Shown: in pieces, positions 45,531 to 54,735 of the stretch
Layout of the letters: each line of letters starts with the position of its first letter
Position numbering within the stretch: position 1 is the stretch's first letter
Source: Chloroflexota bacterium
Lineage (GTDB): Bacteria > Chloroflexota > Anaerolineae > Aggregatilineales > Phototrophicaceae
Direction: 5' to 3'
Length of the DNA: 64,000 nt
Assembly (NCBI GenBank): GCA_026707225.1
Contig: JAPOXG010000095.1
Coordinates: 1-64,000, forward strand
Notes under the pieces: generated by a model
Database searches by the model: none
Told to the model about the DNA's origin: nothing
The model's input: the letters and a program-made list of their open reading frames with translations, nothing else
Made by a program: the position numbers and the translations under genes

Positions 45531-46079
45531 ATGTCGCGCGTTGGGCAGCAGCCCGTGCAGTTACCCGACAAGGTGACTGCGACAATCGATAGAAACTCGG
45601 TCACGATCGCTGGTCCCAAAGGCGAACTATCGCAGGACTTCAGCCCGGAATTGACGATCAGACAAGAGAACGGGTCAATCGTTGTGGAGCGTCCGTCGGA
45701 CCTGCGTCATCACAAGGCTTTGCATGGATTGACGCGCGCCCTGGTGTCCAACATGGTTATCGGGGTATCCGAGGGTTTCCGCAAGACATTGGAGATTCAG
45801 GGCGTTGGTTATCAAGCCTCCATTCAGGGAAAGAATTTGCAGCTTCGGCTGGGGCATTCGCATGATGTAGTCGTCGAACCGCCGGCGGACGTTACCTTTG
45901 AGGTGCCGCAGGAATCACGGGGTACGATCATCCATGTGGATGGCATAGACAAGCAGGTGGTTGGACAGGTGGCGGCGGATATCCGCGGCTGGCGTCCGCC
46001 CGAGCCATATAAGGGCAAGGGTGTGCGTTACCTGGGTGAATATGTGCGCCGCAAGGCCGGCAAAGCGGGCAAACGCTAG
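45531..46079 (+). CDS. rplF: 50S ribosomal protein L6
   Basis: L6 sits near the factor-binding site. The 182-residue product shows MSRVGQQPVQLP at the start, LVSNMVIGVSEGFRKTLEIQGVGY and GIDKQVVGQVAADIRGWRPPEPYKGKG. ATG 45531 has GGAAAGG upstream; the frame opens earlier at 45486 within rpsH and is rejected. Confidence 0.95.
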   Translation: MSRVGQQPVQLPDKVTATIDRNSVTIAGPKGELSQDFSPELTIRQENGSIVVERPSDLRHHKALHGLTRALVSNMVIGVSEGFRKTLEIQGVGYQASIQGKNLQLRLGHSHDVVVEPPADVTFEVPQESRGTIIHVDGIDKQVVGQVAADIRGWRPPEPYKGKGVRYLGEYVRRKAGKAGKR

Positions 46080-46128
46080 TTGCGCGCGCCTTCCAAGGGC
46101 GTGAAGGATTTGGCAGAGGGAAGAGCAG

Positions 46129-46503
46129 ATGGCTGATATCATTGGTCGAAAGAAATACCTAGCGCGCAAGCGGCGCCATCGGCGGGTGCGCAAGAAAATT
46201 TCCGGCACGGCGGCGCGGCCGCGCATGAACGTTTACCGCAGCAATCGCCATGTCTTTGTGCAAGTGATTGACGATGTCCAGGGGCGTACGCTGGTATCCT
46301 GCTCGACGATTGACAAGGCGCTGGCGCCGCAATTGAGCGAGCTGAAAAAGGTGGACGCGGCAAAGCTCGTCGGGCAGACGGTGGCCGCGCGCGCGAAAGA
46401 AGCGGGCATCGAATCAGTCGTCTTTGATCGGGGGGGATTTCGCTTCACCGGACGGGTGGCGGCTGTGGCCGAGGGCGCTCGCGAAGCAGGGTTGCAATTG
46501 TAG
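46129..46503 (+). CDS. rplR: 50S ribosomal protein L18
   Basis: L18 binds 5S rRNA with L5. The 124-residue product shows [34 protein letters not shown] (first part) and the C-terminal [25 protein letters not shown]. It lies 49 bases after rplF. Confidence 0.95.
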   Translation: MADIIGRKKYLARKRRHRRVRKKISGTAARPRMNVYRSNRHVFVQVIDDVQGRTLVSCSTIDKALAPQLSELKKVDAAKLVGQTVAARAKEAGIESVVFDRGGFRFTGRVAAVAEGAREAGLQL

Positions 46504-46518
46504 GCGTGGAGATTGAAT

Positions 46519-47082
46519 ATGGCTGACAGAAGAAGACGGGATTCACGCAGAAATCAAGAAGAACGCGATGAATTTGACGAGCGCGTTGTCGATATTCGCC
46601 GCGTCGCCAAAGTCATCAAAGGCGGTCGCCGTTTCGCCTTTCGAACCGTTGTGGTCGTGGGCGACAATCGCGGCAATGTCGGGATCGGCATCGGCAAGGC
46701 GCGCGCAGTGCCGGATAGCATTCGCAAAGCGGCTGAGCGGGCGCGGCGCAATATCCAGGGCGTGGCGCTTTCCGGCACGACCATTCCCTACCCGGTGACC
46801 GGACGGCATGGCGGCGCTCGCGTGCTGCTGAAGCCGGCCGCGCCGGGCACGGGCGTCATCGCCGGTGGCGGCGTGCGCGCTGTTCTGGAAGTCGTCGGCG
46901 TTCGCAATATCTTAACCAAGAGCCAAGGCAGCGCCAATTTGCTCAACGTGACGATGGCGACGCTGGACGCGCTGAATCAGCTGCGCAGCGCCGATCAACT
47001 GGCGGATATGCGCGGCAAGCGCGTTCATGAGGTGGCGCCCTTCTGGGAGCGTCGAACCGAACGGAGCGCCGATAATGTCTGA
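46519..47082 (+). CDS. rpsE: 30S ribosomal protein S5
   Basis: S5 takes part in decoding fidelity and mRNA unwinding. The 187-residue product has the double-stranded-RNA-like domain: [37 protein letters not shown] and [25 protein letters not shown] 46519 fits GGAG at normal spacing better than TTG 46513. The end overlaps rpmD by 8 bases. Confidence 0.95.
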   Translation: MADRRRRDSRRNQEERDEFDERVVDIRRVAKVIKGGRRFAFRTVVVVGDNRGNVGIGIGKARAVPDSIRKAAERARRNIQGVALSGTTIPYPVTGRHGGARVLLKPAAPGTGVIAGGGVRAVLEVVGVRNILTKSQGSANLLNVTMATLDALNQLRSADQLADMRGKRVHEVAPFWERRTERSADNV

Positions 47083-47278
47083 GAGCGGCGGCAAGATGCT
47101 CAAAATCACGCTGGTCAAGAGCCCGATTGGCTACAACCATAGGCAGAAGGCGACGGTCAAGTCGCTCGGATTGCGCCGGATGAGCCAGAGCGTACTGATT
47201 GGTGACGCGCCGCAGATTCGCGGCATGGTCGCCAAGGTCAGCCATCTGGTGAAAGTCGAAGAGGTCGAAGAAGAATGA
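47075..47278 (+). CDS. rpmD: 50S ribosomal protein L30
   Basis: L30 is a small surface protein of the 50S. The 67-residue product shows [27 protein letters not shown] (first part) and [18 protein letters not shown] at the end. ATG 47075 is preferred (GGAGC upstream); 47096 is an alternative. Its TGA overlaps the rplO ATG by four bases. Confidence 0.92.
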   Translation: MSESGGKMLKITLVKSPIGYNHRQKATVKSLGLRRMSQSVLIGDAPQIRGMVAKVSHLVKVEEVEEE

Positions 47279-47802
47279 AATTGCATGATTTGAAACCCGA
47301 CCTGGGCTCGAAGCGCAGGCGCAAGCGCGTCGGCCGTGGCATCGCCGCTGGCCAAGGCAAGACCGCCGGCCGGGGCCACAAGGGTCAGGGCGCGCGCAGT
47401 GGCGGCGGCAAGGGACCCTACTTCGAGGGCGGTCAGTTGCCTTTGGTGCGGCGCTTGCCATTCAAACGCGGCTTCACCAATATCTTCGCCATCCATTTTC
47501 AGGAAGTGAACGTGGATATGCTGGAAGCGCGGTTTGACGATGGCGCTGTGGTCAATGGCGCGTCGCTTCTCGCAGTCGGCTTGGTTCGGAAAGCCGATGA
47601 TCCCATCAAGGTGCTCGGTCGCGGCGATTTGAACAAGCGACTGGAAGTGCATGCCAATAAGTTCAGCAAGAGCGCGGCGCAGAAAATCGAGAAAGCCGGC
47701 GGCAGTGTCCATGCGCATGCGCTGAAAGTGACCGGCGCGCGCGCGACCGTCAAGCGGCTGCGCAAGGCGGATATGGAACGCCTCTACGGTGACGCCGACT
47801 GA
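47275..47802 (+). CDS. rplO: 50S ribosomal protein L15
   Basis: L15 is a late-assembling 23S binder. The 175-residue product has the Gly/Arg-rich N-terminus [22 protein letters not shown] (family GRGxGSGxGKTxGRGxKGQ) and [16 protein letters not shown]. The C-terminus is about 20-25 residues longer than the common 145-150, with [12 protein letters not shown]. It ends the spc group of ribosomal genes before secY. Confidence 0.95.
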   Translation: MKLHDLKPDLGSKRRRKRVGRGIAAGQGKTAGRGHKGQGARSGGGKGPYFEGGQLPLVRRLPFKRGFTNIFAIHFQEVNVDMLEARFDDGAVVNGASLLAVGLVRKADDPIKVLGRGDLNKRLEVHANKFSKSAAQKIEKAGGSVHAHALKVTGARATVKRLRKADMERLYGDAD

Positions 47803-47939
47803 GGAGCGCTTGAATCGGGTCGTCCCTAAGCAGAACGCTTCAAGCCGATATTGCGTATACGGTATAGCGGCGGCCAGAGACAAGCGCGGCTGAGGCAGCG
47901 GCGTTGCTGGCTTCTCATGATTGATGAGGAACAGATTCT

Positions 47940-49286
47940 ATGATTCAAGCATTGAAAAACGCATGGCGCCTGCCGGATGTGCGCAATAAGCTGCTCTTCA
48001 CCGTCTTCATCCTGATCGTCTATCAATTCGCCGCGCATGTGCCGGTAGTCGGCGTCGATCGCAATGTTCTGCGGCAAGTCTTCGAAAGCGGCAGCAGCGC
48101 CGGCAACTTGATCCAGGTGATGAACCTGCTGTCCGGTGGCGCGGTCGCCAATTTCAGCGTGATCGCCAACGGCGTGTATCCCTACATTACCGCCTCGATT
48201 ATCTTTCAGCTGCTGGTGCCGATTGTGCCAGCGCTCGAGCGCATCCAGCGCGAACCCGGTGGGCAGGAGAAAATCCAGCGCTACACCTACTATGTGGCGA
48301 TTCCGATGGCGGTTTTGCAGGCGCTGGGGCAGATCAGCATCTTCAATTTGGCGACTGGGACCGGTGCCGAGATCATCCCCGGCTTCGGATTCGGTTTGGG
48401 CAGCAATTTGCTGCTGACCGTTTCGGTGCTGACGACCATGACGGCGGGCACAATGTTCGCCATCTGGCTCGGCGAATTGATTACGGAGCAGGGTATCGGC
48501 AATGGTATTTCTATCATCATCTTCGCCGGCATCGTCGCGCAGGCGCCGCAGAATTTGATACGCTTGCTGACACAGCAGCCCGATCGCAGCATTTACAATC
48601 TGGTCCTGTTTATCGTCATCACTGTCCTTAGCGTGCTCGCGGTCGTCGTGATACAAGAAGGCGTGCGGCGCATTCCGGTGCAGTATGGCCGCCGGGTGCG
48701 CGGCAACCGCCAGTTTGCCCAGCAAGACAGCTTCATTCCGCTGCGCGTCAATCCGGTCGGCATGATCCCGCTCATCTTCGCCCAGTCGATCATCACGTTT
48801 CCCGCGATTATCGCCAGTCTGTTCCCGCCGGGCGCCGTCGGCAATACGATTCAAACCACCTTCGGCAATCAACAGGGCTTGCTCTATTGGGGCACCTTCT
48901 TCCTGATGACGGTCGGCTTCACCTTCTTCTACGCCGAGGTGATGGTGGGCAATCAGAATCTGGCGGAGACGCTGCAGCGCAATGGCGGCTTTATCCCGGG
49001 AATCCGCCCGGGCAAGCGGACCGAGGACTACATCAAGAGCACGACGCGGCGCATCACCTTCGTTGGCGCTTTCTTCCTGGGTGTGATCGCGATTATTCCC
49101 GGCATGGTCGACTTGGTGAATCGCATCATATTCCCCTTGGAAGCCTCGGCATCGGGCGCGGTCATCAACGCTGGCCTGGTCATTTCCGGCTCCGGCTTGA
49201 TCATCGTCGTCGGCGTCGTCATTGACACGATGCGCCAATTGGAAGCGCAGCTGGTGATGCGGAATTACGAAGGATTCATGCGCTAG
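47940..49286 (+). CDS. secY: Protein translocase subunit SecY
   Basis: SecY is the membrane channel for protein export. The 448-residue product has ten hydrophobic segments with the conserved IVYQFAAHVPVVGVD at the N-terminus, the plug-side GGAVANFSVIANGVYPYITASIIFQLL (first part), and the cytoplasmic loop VQEGVRRIPVQYGRR-like IQEGVRRIPVQYGRRV with FIPLRVNPVGMIPLIFA. The intergenic 137 bases before it hold no gene. A terminator-like hairpin follows. Confidence 0.97.
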   Translation: MIQALKNAWRLPDVRNKLLFTVFILIVYQFAAHVPVVGVDRNVLRQVFESGSSAGNLIQVMNLLSGGAVANFSVIANGVYPYITASIIFQLLVPIVPALERIQREPGGQEKIQRYTYYVAIPMAVLQALGQISIFNLATGTGAEIIPGFGFGLGSNLLLTVSVLTTMTAGTMFAIWLGELITEQGIGNGISIIIFAGIVAQAPQNLIRLLTQQPDRSIYNLVLFIVITVLSVLAVVVIQEGVRRIPVQYGRRVRGNRQFAQQDSFIPLRVNPVGMIPLIFAQSIITFPAIIASLFPPGAVGNTIQTTFGNQQGLLYWGTFFLMTVGFTFFYAEVMVGNQNLAETLQRNGGFIPGIRPGKRTEDYIKSTTRRITFVGAFFLGVIAIIPGMVDLVNRIIFPLEASASGAVINAGLVISGSGLIIVVGVVIDTMRQLEAQLVMRNYEGFMR

Positions 49287-49310
49287 TTCGCATTGGCGAG
49301 TCGATTCGAA

Positions 49311-49354
49311 AAAGCCGAGCATTTCATATTTCTGATCTCGGCTTTGTTTTTGTT
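49311..49354 (+). terminator. Terminator-like hairpin after secY
   Basis: AAAGCCGAG (49311-49319) pairs exactly with CTCGGCTTT (49337-49345) across a 17-base loop, followed by GTTTTTGTT. It would end or weaken transcription between secY and adk. Confidence 0.7.
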
Positions 49355-49392
49355 AAGCGACAATTCCAAAGACCACGGCGAAAAAGCGGGGG

Positions 49393-49412
49393 CCCGACAG
49401 AAACGTCGGGAG
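49393..49412 (+). promoter_or_regulatory. Hairpin overlapping the adk ribosome-binding site
   Basis: CCCGAC (49393-49398) pairs with GTCGGG (49405-49410). The Shine-Dalgarno GGGAG of adk (49408-49412) lies in the 3' arm, 8 bases before the ATG, so the hairpin could mask it. Confidence 0.5.
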
Positions 49413-49420
49413 TTTGCGCG

Positions 49421-50122
49421 ATGAGCTTGTATGTCATTTTGATGGGGGTACAAGGCGCCGGCAAAGGTTTGCAGGCGAAGTTGATCGAAGAGCGCTACGG
49501 CATCCCGCAAGTCTCCACCGGTGATCTCTTCCGGGCGATGCGCGCGCGCAAGGATGCGCTGGCGCGAAAAGTACAAGCCATCATGGTTTCGGGGCAATTG
49601 GTGGATGATGACACGACCAACGCGATAGTCGCCGATCGGCTGGCGCAAGCGGACGCGCAAAATGGCGTGATTCTCGATGGTTACCCGCGCAATCGAATTC
49701 AGGCGGCTTTCTTGGAACGGCATTTGCAGGCGAAGGGCGCTCGCGTAAATGCCGTGCTATTGCTCGAGCTTGACCTCTATGTCGCTTTCAAGCGCGCTTT
49801 CGGTCGGGTATCAGCCGATGACGGCGCCAGCTACAATTATTACTACAACGCTGATGGGGTAGACTTTTCCTGGACGCCGGCTGACGACAGCTCATATCCC
49901 CCGCGTCTGGACGCTTCGCTGAGTGACGGCGGCGAAGTCCTCAAACGGCGCCCGGATGACGCCAGCGCCGACGCGATCATCAAGCGCATTGATACCTTTC
50001 TGGAAACGACCCAGCCGCTCATCAGTTATTTTCAAGCGAAAGGCATTGTGCGCAAGATCAATGCGGATCAGAGCATTGAAGCTGTTTGGGCAGAAATCGA
50101 GCGAGCTCTTGAGACGGACTAA
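49421..50122 (+). CDS. adk: Divergent adenylate kinase
   Basis: By place (secY-adk-map) and core motifs this is the adenylate kinase that converts ATP and AMP to two ADP. The 233-residue product keeps VSTGDLFRAM, ILDGYPRNRIQA and LKRRPDDASADAIIKRI. Two features are unusual. The P-loop is GVQGAGKGLQ, with Leu after GKG where Thr or Ser is usual. The LID is rebuilt: a single Arg in FGRVSADDG, no zinc Cys, and an acidic, Tyr-rich stretch of about 40 residues (SYNYYYN, TPADDSSYPP). Activity or substrate may differ. Confidence 0.85.
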   Translation: MSLYVILMGVQGAGKGLQAKLIEERYGIPQVSTGDLFRAMRARKDALARKVQAIMVSGQLVDDDTTNAIVADRLAQADAQNGVILDGYPRNRIQAAFLERHLQAKGARVNAVLLLELDLYVAFKRAFGRVSADDGASYNYYYNADGVDFSWTPADDSSYPPRLDASLSDGGEVLKRRPDDASADAIIKRIDTFLETTQPLISYFQAKGIVRKINADQSIEAVWAEIERALETD

Positions 50123-50152
50123 TGTCCGCATGGTTCTTGCTAATCGAAGCCC

Positions 50153-50938
50153 ATGGCCCCAGTCCTGAAGACAGCCGAAGAGCTGGAGATCATGCGCCAG
50201 GCCGGGCGTATCGTGGCTATCGCGCATGAAGAGATGCGGCGCGCGATTGAACCAGGGGTTTCGACCAAGCGACTGGATTCGATTGCTCTGACGGTCCTGC
50301 GCGATCACGGCGCTGAGCCTTGCTTCCTCGGTTACGCGCCCGGCAACCATCCGCCCTTTCCCGCCACGATTACCGCTTCCATCAATAACGAACTCGTGCA
50401 TGGCATTCCATCTGAATCGCGCGCGCTCGCCGAGGGCGATGTCATTGGCATTGACGTCGCTTGCTTTTATCAGGGCTATGTGGGCGACGCCGCCTTCACC
50501 CATCCAGTCGGCGAGATATCGCGCTCGGCCAAGCGCCTGCTCAACGCGACCGAGGCTGCTCTGGACGCTGCCATTCAAGCATCGATCCTCGGCAACAAGA
50601 TTAGCGATGTCGCTAAAGCGACTTCGAAATGCGCCGGCCGGCAAGGCTATAGCGTGGCGCGCGAGTATACTGGCCACGGGGTCGGCCAAGCGATGCATGA
50701 AGAGCCGCAAGTCCCCAACTGGTGGCATAGCAAGAAGAGCAAACATCAATGGGAAGATTATGACCTGCAGATCGGCATGACCTATGCCATCGAGCCGATG
50801 CTGATTGCGGGGCGACCCGATCTGGCGGAGCTGGACGATGGCTGGACGGTGGTCACGAAAGACGGCTCGCTGACCGCCCATTTTGAGCATACGGTCGCGA
50901 TCACGGAAGCGGGACCGCGAATCTTGACGCTGGCCTAG
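50153..50938 (+). CDS. map: Methionine aminopeptidase, type I
   Basis: MetAP removes the N-terminal Met from new proteins. The 261-residue product shows the metal ligands Asp in GIDVAC, Asp in GYVGDAAFTH, His in YTGHGVGQAMHEEP, Glu in IEPMLI and Glu in HFEHTVAIT. An insertion KKSKHQWEDYDL precedes IGMTYAIEP. It lies 30 bases after adk and 12 before a secreted hydrolase. Confidence 0.95.
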   Translation: MAPVLKTAEELEIMRQAGRIVAIAHEEMRRAIEPGVSTKRLDSIALTVLRDHGAEPCFLGYAPGNHPPFPATITASINNELVHGIPSESRALAEGDVIGIDVACFYQGYVGDAAFTHPVGEISRSAKRLLNATEAALDAAIQASILGNKISDVAKATSKCAGRQGYSVAREYTGHGVGQAMHEEPQVPNWWHSKKSKHQWEDYDLQIGMTYAIEPMLIAGRPDLAELDDGWTVVTKDGSLTAHFEHTVAITEAGPRILTLA

Positions 50939-50950
50939 GAGAGAGCGTTT

Positions 50951-52408
50951 ATGCGTGGATGCTGTCTGTGTCTGCTGCTCCTGTGGCTCTTGCCGGCCGC
51001 AGGCGCTCAGGAGTCGGCAGTCGAGATTGCAGCCGTGGCTTGCCCCGAGCGTTTTCTTGCCGACGCCGGCGCGATGAAAGCGCGAATCAGTTGCAGTCGG
51101 GCATTGATGCCTGAGGATCGTCAAGCGCCGGGCACGAAGCGCTGGGTCAATCATTTTGTCCTTCGCATACCGCCCGAGACGGAGGCGGGGAATGCTCCCA
51201 TTCTCCATTTGTCCGGCGGACCGGGCGACCCGGCTTCGGCCGATTTGAGATTCTGGCTCGGATCGCCCTTGCATCAGGAATACGAAATCATACTGGTCGA
51301 TCAGCGGGGAACGGGTCTTTCGCTTCCATCCCTTGATTGCCCGGAATATGGCGCTGGCGAAGACGCGGTTTGGATTCGCCCCTGCCGTCAGCGCCTGATC
51401 GAACAGGGCGTGGACTTATCGCAATTTCAATACCTTTCCGTCGTATGGGATATGCATGACTTGTTGGTCGCTCTCGAGCTCGAAAACGTGAATCTGTACG
51501 GCAATTCTTACGGCAGTCGGCTGGCATTGCTGCTGTCGTCCACTGTTCCCGAGCGCGTTAGATCAATGGTTCTCGATGGCGTCTATCCGCCACCGCGCAA
51601 TGACCTGGTGGAACTCGCGAGCAATTCCGCGGGCGCGCTGGAGCGTCTATTTGCCGATTGCCAGGCTGACGCAGCTTGCGATGAATTGTATCCGCAGCTG
51701 CGAGATATGTTTTACCGGGTCGTCGCCAAGATGAATGCCGCGCCGCCCGAGCTTTACCATTTGGGAGAGAGCACGGGACGGACCTTGAACGGTGATCAAT
51801 TCCTTGCCTGGACCGTCGGCGTGATGCGTTACCAGGAATCGATCCCCATTCTGCCGCTTCTCATTGCCTCTTTTGACGCCGGCGTCTACGACCTGTTCGT
51901 TTTGATAGACGAGCTCTTGAAAATGCCGCATTGGAATGACCGCGACTTTCGCAGCGAAGGCTTCGAGCTGAGCGTACGCTGCTCTGAGGCTGCGCAGTCG
52001 GCTGTTTCGCCACGCGAGGAGAAAAATGAATCGTCGGTTTCCGAAGCGGTGGCGCGCGTCATCGATCCGATTGTTCGGCGTCTTCGCGATCAATGTGAGC
52101 TGTGGAATGTGCCGGCGGCGCCAGGCAGGATCTCGCGAGCGGTCGAGAGCGATGTGCCGGCGCTGTTGCTGTCGGGCGCTTACGATCCAGCAACGCCGCC
52201 TCACTGGGCGCAGTTCGCTGCTGAGCATTTGAGTAGAAGTTGGCGGGTCGTCTTCCCGCATGTGGGGCACGGGGTGCTGGCGTCTGATGAATGCGCGGGG
52301 GAGCTCATGCGCGTATGGTATTCTAATCCGCTGCAGAAGCCGGACGCCGAGTGCTTATCGTCCCTCAAGCCACCGCAATTTGTCGAGCAAGACCAAGATG
52401 ATGGCTAA
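50951..52408 (+). CDS. Secreted alpha/beta hydrolase, S33 peptidase-like
   Basis: A 485-residue exported protein with a signal peptide (LCLLLLWLLPAAGAQ, cleavage near residue 20). The alpha/beta hydrolase core has LHLSGGPGDPA with the oxyanion loop HGGPG-like, EIILVDQRGTGLS, the nucleophile elbow LYGNSYGSRLA, Asp in LLSGAYDPATPP and His in HVGHGVLA. The C-terminal third fits the TAP-like domain of proline iminopeptidase relatives. Multiple Cys suggest disulfides. It occupies the place between map and rpmJ where infA normally lies. Confidence 0.88.
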   Translation: MRGCCLCLLLLWLLPAAGAQESAVEIAAVACPERFLADAGAMKARISCSRALMPEDRQAPGTKRWVNHFVLRIPPETEAGNAPILHLSGGPGDPASADLRFWLGSPLHQEYEIILVDQRGTGLSLPSLDCPEYGAGEDAVWIRPCRQRLIEQGVDLSQFQYLSVVWDMHDLLVALELENVNLYGNSYGSRLALLLSSTVPERVRSMVLDGVYPPPRNDLVELASNSAGALERLFADCQADAACDELYPQLRDMFYRVVAKMNAAPPELYHLGESTGRTLNGDQFLAWTVGVMRYQESIPILPLLIASFDAGVYDLFVLIDELLKMPHWNDRDFRSEGFELSVRCSEAAQSAVSPREEKNESSVSEAVARVIDPIVRRLRDQCELWNVPAAPGRISRAVESDVPALLLSGAYDPATPPHWAQFAAEHLSRSWRVVFPHVGHGVLASDECAGELMRVWYSNPLQKPDAECLSSLKPPQFVEQDQDDG

Positions 52409-52424
52409 TCGGCGGAAATGTCCA

Positions 52425-52452
52425 TTTACATAGCGGAACGCTGTGATACAAT
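52425..52452 (+). promoter_or_regulatory. Promoter candidate for the rpmJ-rpsM-rpsK-rpoA group
   Basis: TTTACA (52425-52430) and TACAAT (52447-52452) are 16 bases apart. It lies in the 207-base gap between the hydrolase and rpmJ and gives a leader of about 155 bases. The ssrA promoter uses the same -35 box. Confidence 0.6.
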
Positions 52453-52615
52453 GCTGGTTCGCTGCGACGCGCCTCGTGACCAAGCGGCACGATTGCGGAA
52501 AAGTAGATTGTCTCATATCAATTATTCGCGCATCTGCAGAAGGATGTTTCTGTAAGTTGCGCGCCTATTGCGAAAATGACATTCGGCGAGTTGAAGTGAA
52601 ACAGAGGGAAAGCGC

Positions 52616-52729
52616 ATGAAGGTATCAGCAAGCGTCAAACGACGTTGCCCGAAGTGCCGAGTCATCAAGCGGAAGCGGCGGGTGATGATCATCTGTGAAA
52701 ACCCGAAGCACAAACAAAGGCAGGGCTAG
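52616..52729 (+). CDS. rpmJ: 50S ribosomal protein L36
   Basis: A 37-residue zinc-ribbon protein of the 50S. It begins [20 protein letters not shown] (20 residues) and ends [12 protein letters not shown]; the ligands are the CPKC pair, the later Cys and the His of PKHK, all intact. GAGGGAA precedes the ATG. It heads the alpha operon group. Confidence 0.96.
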   Translation: MKVSASVKRRCPKCRVIKRKRRVMIICENPKHKQRQG

Positions 52730-52758
52730 ATCCGCCGGAATAAGCAAGGAGTATTATT

Positions 52759-53145
52759 ATGGCTCGTATTGAAGGTGTTGATCTGCCGCGGGACAAGCGC
52801 GTTGTCATTGGTCTGACCTATATTTTCGGCATCGGCAAGTCCACCAGTCTGCGGCTTTTGGATAGCGCCGGCATCGACCAGAACACGCGCGTACGCGATT
52901 TGAGTGAAAGCGAATTGCAGCGCATTCGTGAATTGGTGAGCGGATTGACCATTGAAGGCGACTTGCGCCGTCAAACGCAGCTGAACATCAAACGACTGAT
53001 GGAAATCAACTCTTATCGCGGTCTGCGACATCGGCGGCGTCTGCCGGTGCGCGGTCAGCGAACGCGCACTAACGGGCGTACGCGGCGCGGCAAGAAGCAA
53101 ACGGTCGCCGGGCGCGGCCGCCGTCGTGGCGCCACCAAGAAATAG
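52759..53145 (+). CDS. rpsM: 30S ribosomal protein S13
   Basis: S13 bridges the 30S head and 50S. The 128-residue product shows [20 protein letters not shown], a helix-two-turn-helix segment, [25 protein letters not shown] and a basic C-terminal tail. AAGGAG is well placed before the ATG. Confidence 0.97.
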   Translation: MARIEGVDLPRDKRVVIGLTYIFGIGKSTSLRLLDSAGIDQNTRVRDLSESELQRIRELVSGLTIEGDLRRQTQLNIKRLMEINSYRGLRHRRRLPVRGQRTRTNGRTRRGKKQTVAGRGRRRGATKK

Positions 53146-53203
53146 GCGCGTATTGACACTGTTGACGCCCGAGCGGCAAATGCGTTGAGGCGGTAACCGT
53201 GGC

Positions 53204-53221
53204 GATGCCGCCGGCGGCATC
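53204..53221. repeat. Perfect 18-base palindrome before rpsK
   Basis: GATGCCGCC (53204-53212) is followed directly by GGCGGCATC (53213-53221). It lies in the 130-base gap between rpsM and rpsK. No T run follows. Confidence 0.5.
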
Positions 53222-53275
53222 TGAAATAGCGGACTCTTGCAGCAGCGGAAATCGAAGTCTATCTGGAGCGAATAA

Positions 53276-53674
53276 ATGGCAAGAACAGGGCGAGGCAGTC
53301 GCGGAACTGCCAGACGAGTCTTTAAGAATATCCCGTATGGTCAGGCGCATATTCATGCCACCTTCAACAACACCATCGTATCAATGACGGATCAATCGGG
53401 CAACGTCATCACCTGGGCGAGCGCCGGCACTTCCGGCTTTACTGGCAGCCGCAAGAACACACCCTACGCGGCGCGCATGGCGGCGGAAACCGCGGCGGCG
53501 AACTCGCAGCAGCACGGCATGAAAGAGGTTGATATCTTCGTCAAGGGTCCCGGACCGGGCCGAGAAGCGGCGATTCGTTCCATCCAGCAGAGCGGGTTGA
53601 AGGTTCGCTCAATATCGGATGTGACGCCGGTGCCGCATAATGGCGTTCGCCCGCCCAAGCGCCGGCGCGTGTAG
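53276..53674 (+). CDS. rpsK: 30S ribosomal protein S11
   Basis: S11 is a platform protein of the 30S near the mRNA exit. The 132-residue product shows [41 protein letters not shown] and the C-terminal [22 protein letters not shown] precedes the ATG. rpsD, usually next, is not present; rpoA follows after 21 bases. Confidence 0.97.
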   Translation: MARTGRGSRGTARRVFKNIPYGQAHIHATFNNTIVSMTDQSGNVITWASAGTSGFTGSRKNTPYAARMAAETAAANSQQHGMKEVDIFVKGPGPGREAAIRSIQQSGLKVRSISDVTPVPHNGVRPPKRRRV

Positions 53675-53695
53675 TCGAAAAGGAAGCCTGGTTAT

Positions 53696-54718
53696 ATGGT
53701 ATACCCAACAGAGTCCGCATCGGCCGAGCAAAGCGTCGTTGATGCCAATCTAGTGACGGCCAACATGGTTCTGCCGCATCAGGTGGAGAGCCAGAACATC
53801 ACCAAGGATTATGGTCGTTTTGTCATCAGCCCGCTGGAGAGCGGCTATGGCTTGACCCTGGGCAACGCGCTGCGGCGTGTTCTGCTTTCGTCTTTGCCCG
53901 GGGCGGCAGTCACGAGCATTCGCGTCTCGGATGTGCATCATGAATTCTCCGAAGTCCCGCATGTGCGCGAAGACATGACGCAGCTTATCCTGCAGATCAA
54001 GCAGCTGCGGCTGGTCTTGCATGGTGTGGAAAGCTCGCGGCTGCGCCTGACCTATAGCGGCGCCGACGGGACCGTGACGGCGGCGGATATCTGGGCGCCG
54101 GCGGAAGCGCAAATCGAGAATCCCAGCCTCTATCTGTTCACGGTCGACGGGCACGATGTCAACATTGAGATGGAATTCGAAGTGCAAATGGGACGTGGAT
54201 TCAGCCCGGCTGAGGAGCGTGGACGTCTGCCAATCGGGGAATTGCCCGTGGACGCCATTTTCAGTCCCATTAAACGGGTCAACTTTGAAGTTGAGCGCGC
54301 CCGCGTCGGACAGCGGACCAACTACGACAGACTGGTGCTTGAGCTTTGGACGGACGGGACGGTCCGACCAGAAGAGGCTTTGGCGCAATCGGCTCAGATT
54401 TTGATGCATCATCTCAAGGTGGTCGCCGGCGTCGATGACGACTGGTTCCGCAATATCGAGCTGCCCCCGCAGATCGAGGATGAGCCGACCTATCCGCCGC
54501 TCTATGACAAGCCGATCGAAGAGTTGGACCTGAGCGTGCGGGTGTTCAATTCCCTGAAGCGCACCGGCATCACGTCGGTGGGCGACGTGCTTGATATGCT
54601 AAATCGCGGACCGGATGCCATGCTGGCGATTCGCAACTTCGGCGAGAAGTCCCTGGACGAGCTGGAGCAGAAGCTGCAGGAAAAGAACTACTGGCCGCAT
54701 GAGAAGACCGAGCAGTAA
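53696..54718 (+). CDS. rpoA: RNA polymerase alpha subunit
   Basis: Alpha dimerises to start polymerase assembly. The 340-residue product has the N-terminal domain with FVISPLESGYGLTLGNALRRVLLSSLPGAA (first part), and the C-terminal domain that contacts UP elements and activators: ELDLSVRVFNSLKRTGITSVGDVLDM and FGEKSLDELEQKL. A variable N-terminal lead of about 30 residues precedes the core. AGGAAG precedes the ATG. Confidence 0.97.
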   Translation: MVYPTESASAEQSVVDANLVTANMVLPHQVESQNITKDYGRFVISPLESGYGLTLGNALRRVLLSSLPGAAVTSIRVSDVHHEFSEVPHVREDMTQLILQIKQLRLVLHGVESSRLRLTYSGADGTVTAADIWAPAEAQIENPSLYLFTVDGHDVNIEMEFEVQMGRGFSPAEERGRLPIGELPVDAIFSPIKRVNFEVERARVGQRTNYDRLVLELWTDGTVRPEEALAQSAQILMHHLKVVAGVDDDWFRNIELPPQIEDEPTYPPLYDKPIEELDLSVRVFNSLKRTGITSVGDVLDMLNRGPDAMLAIRNFGEKSLDELEQKLQEKNYWPHEKTEQ

Positions 54719-54735
54719 GTAAGCGAGGCGGAAGT

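Noticed and set aside
47826..49322. A 498-codon open frame on the minus strand
   Set aside because: It lies wholly over secY, which has full family motifs, and its translation is low-complexity (rich in Asp, Arg and Gln) as expected of an antisense shadow.
52409..52615. Possible hidden infA before rpmJ
   Set aside because: No frame of about 70 codons with an IF1-like sequence exists in the gap.
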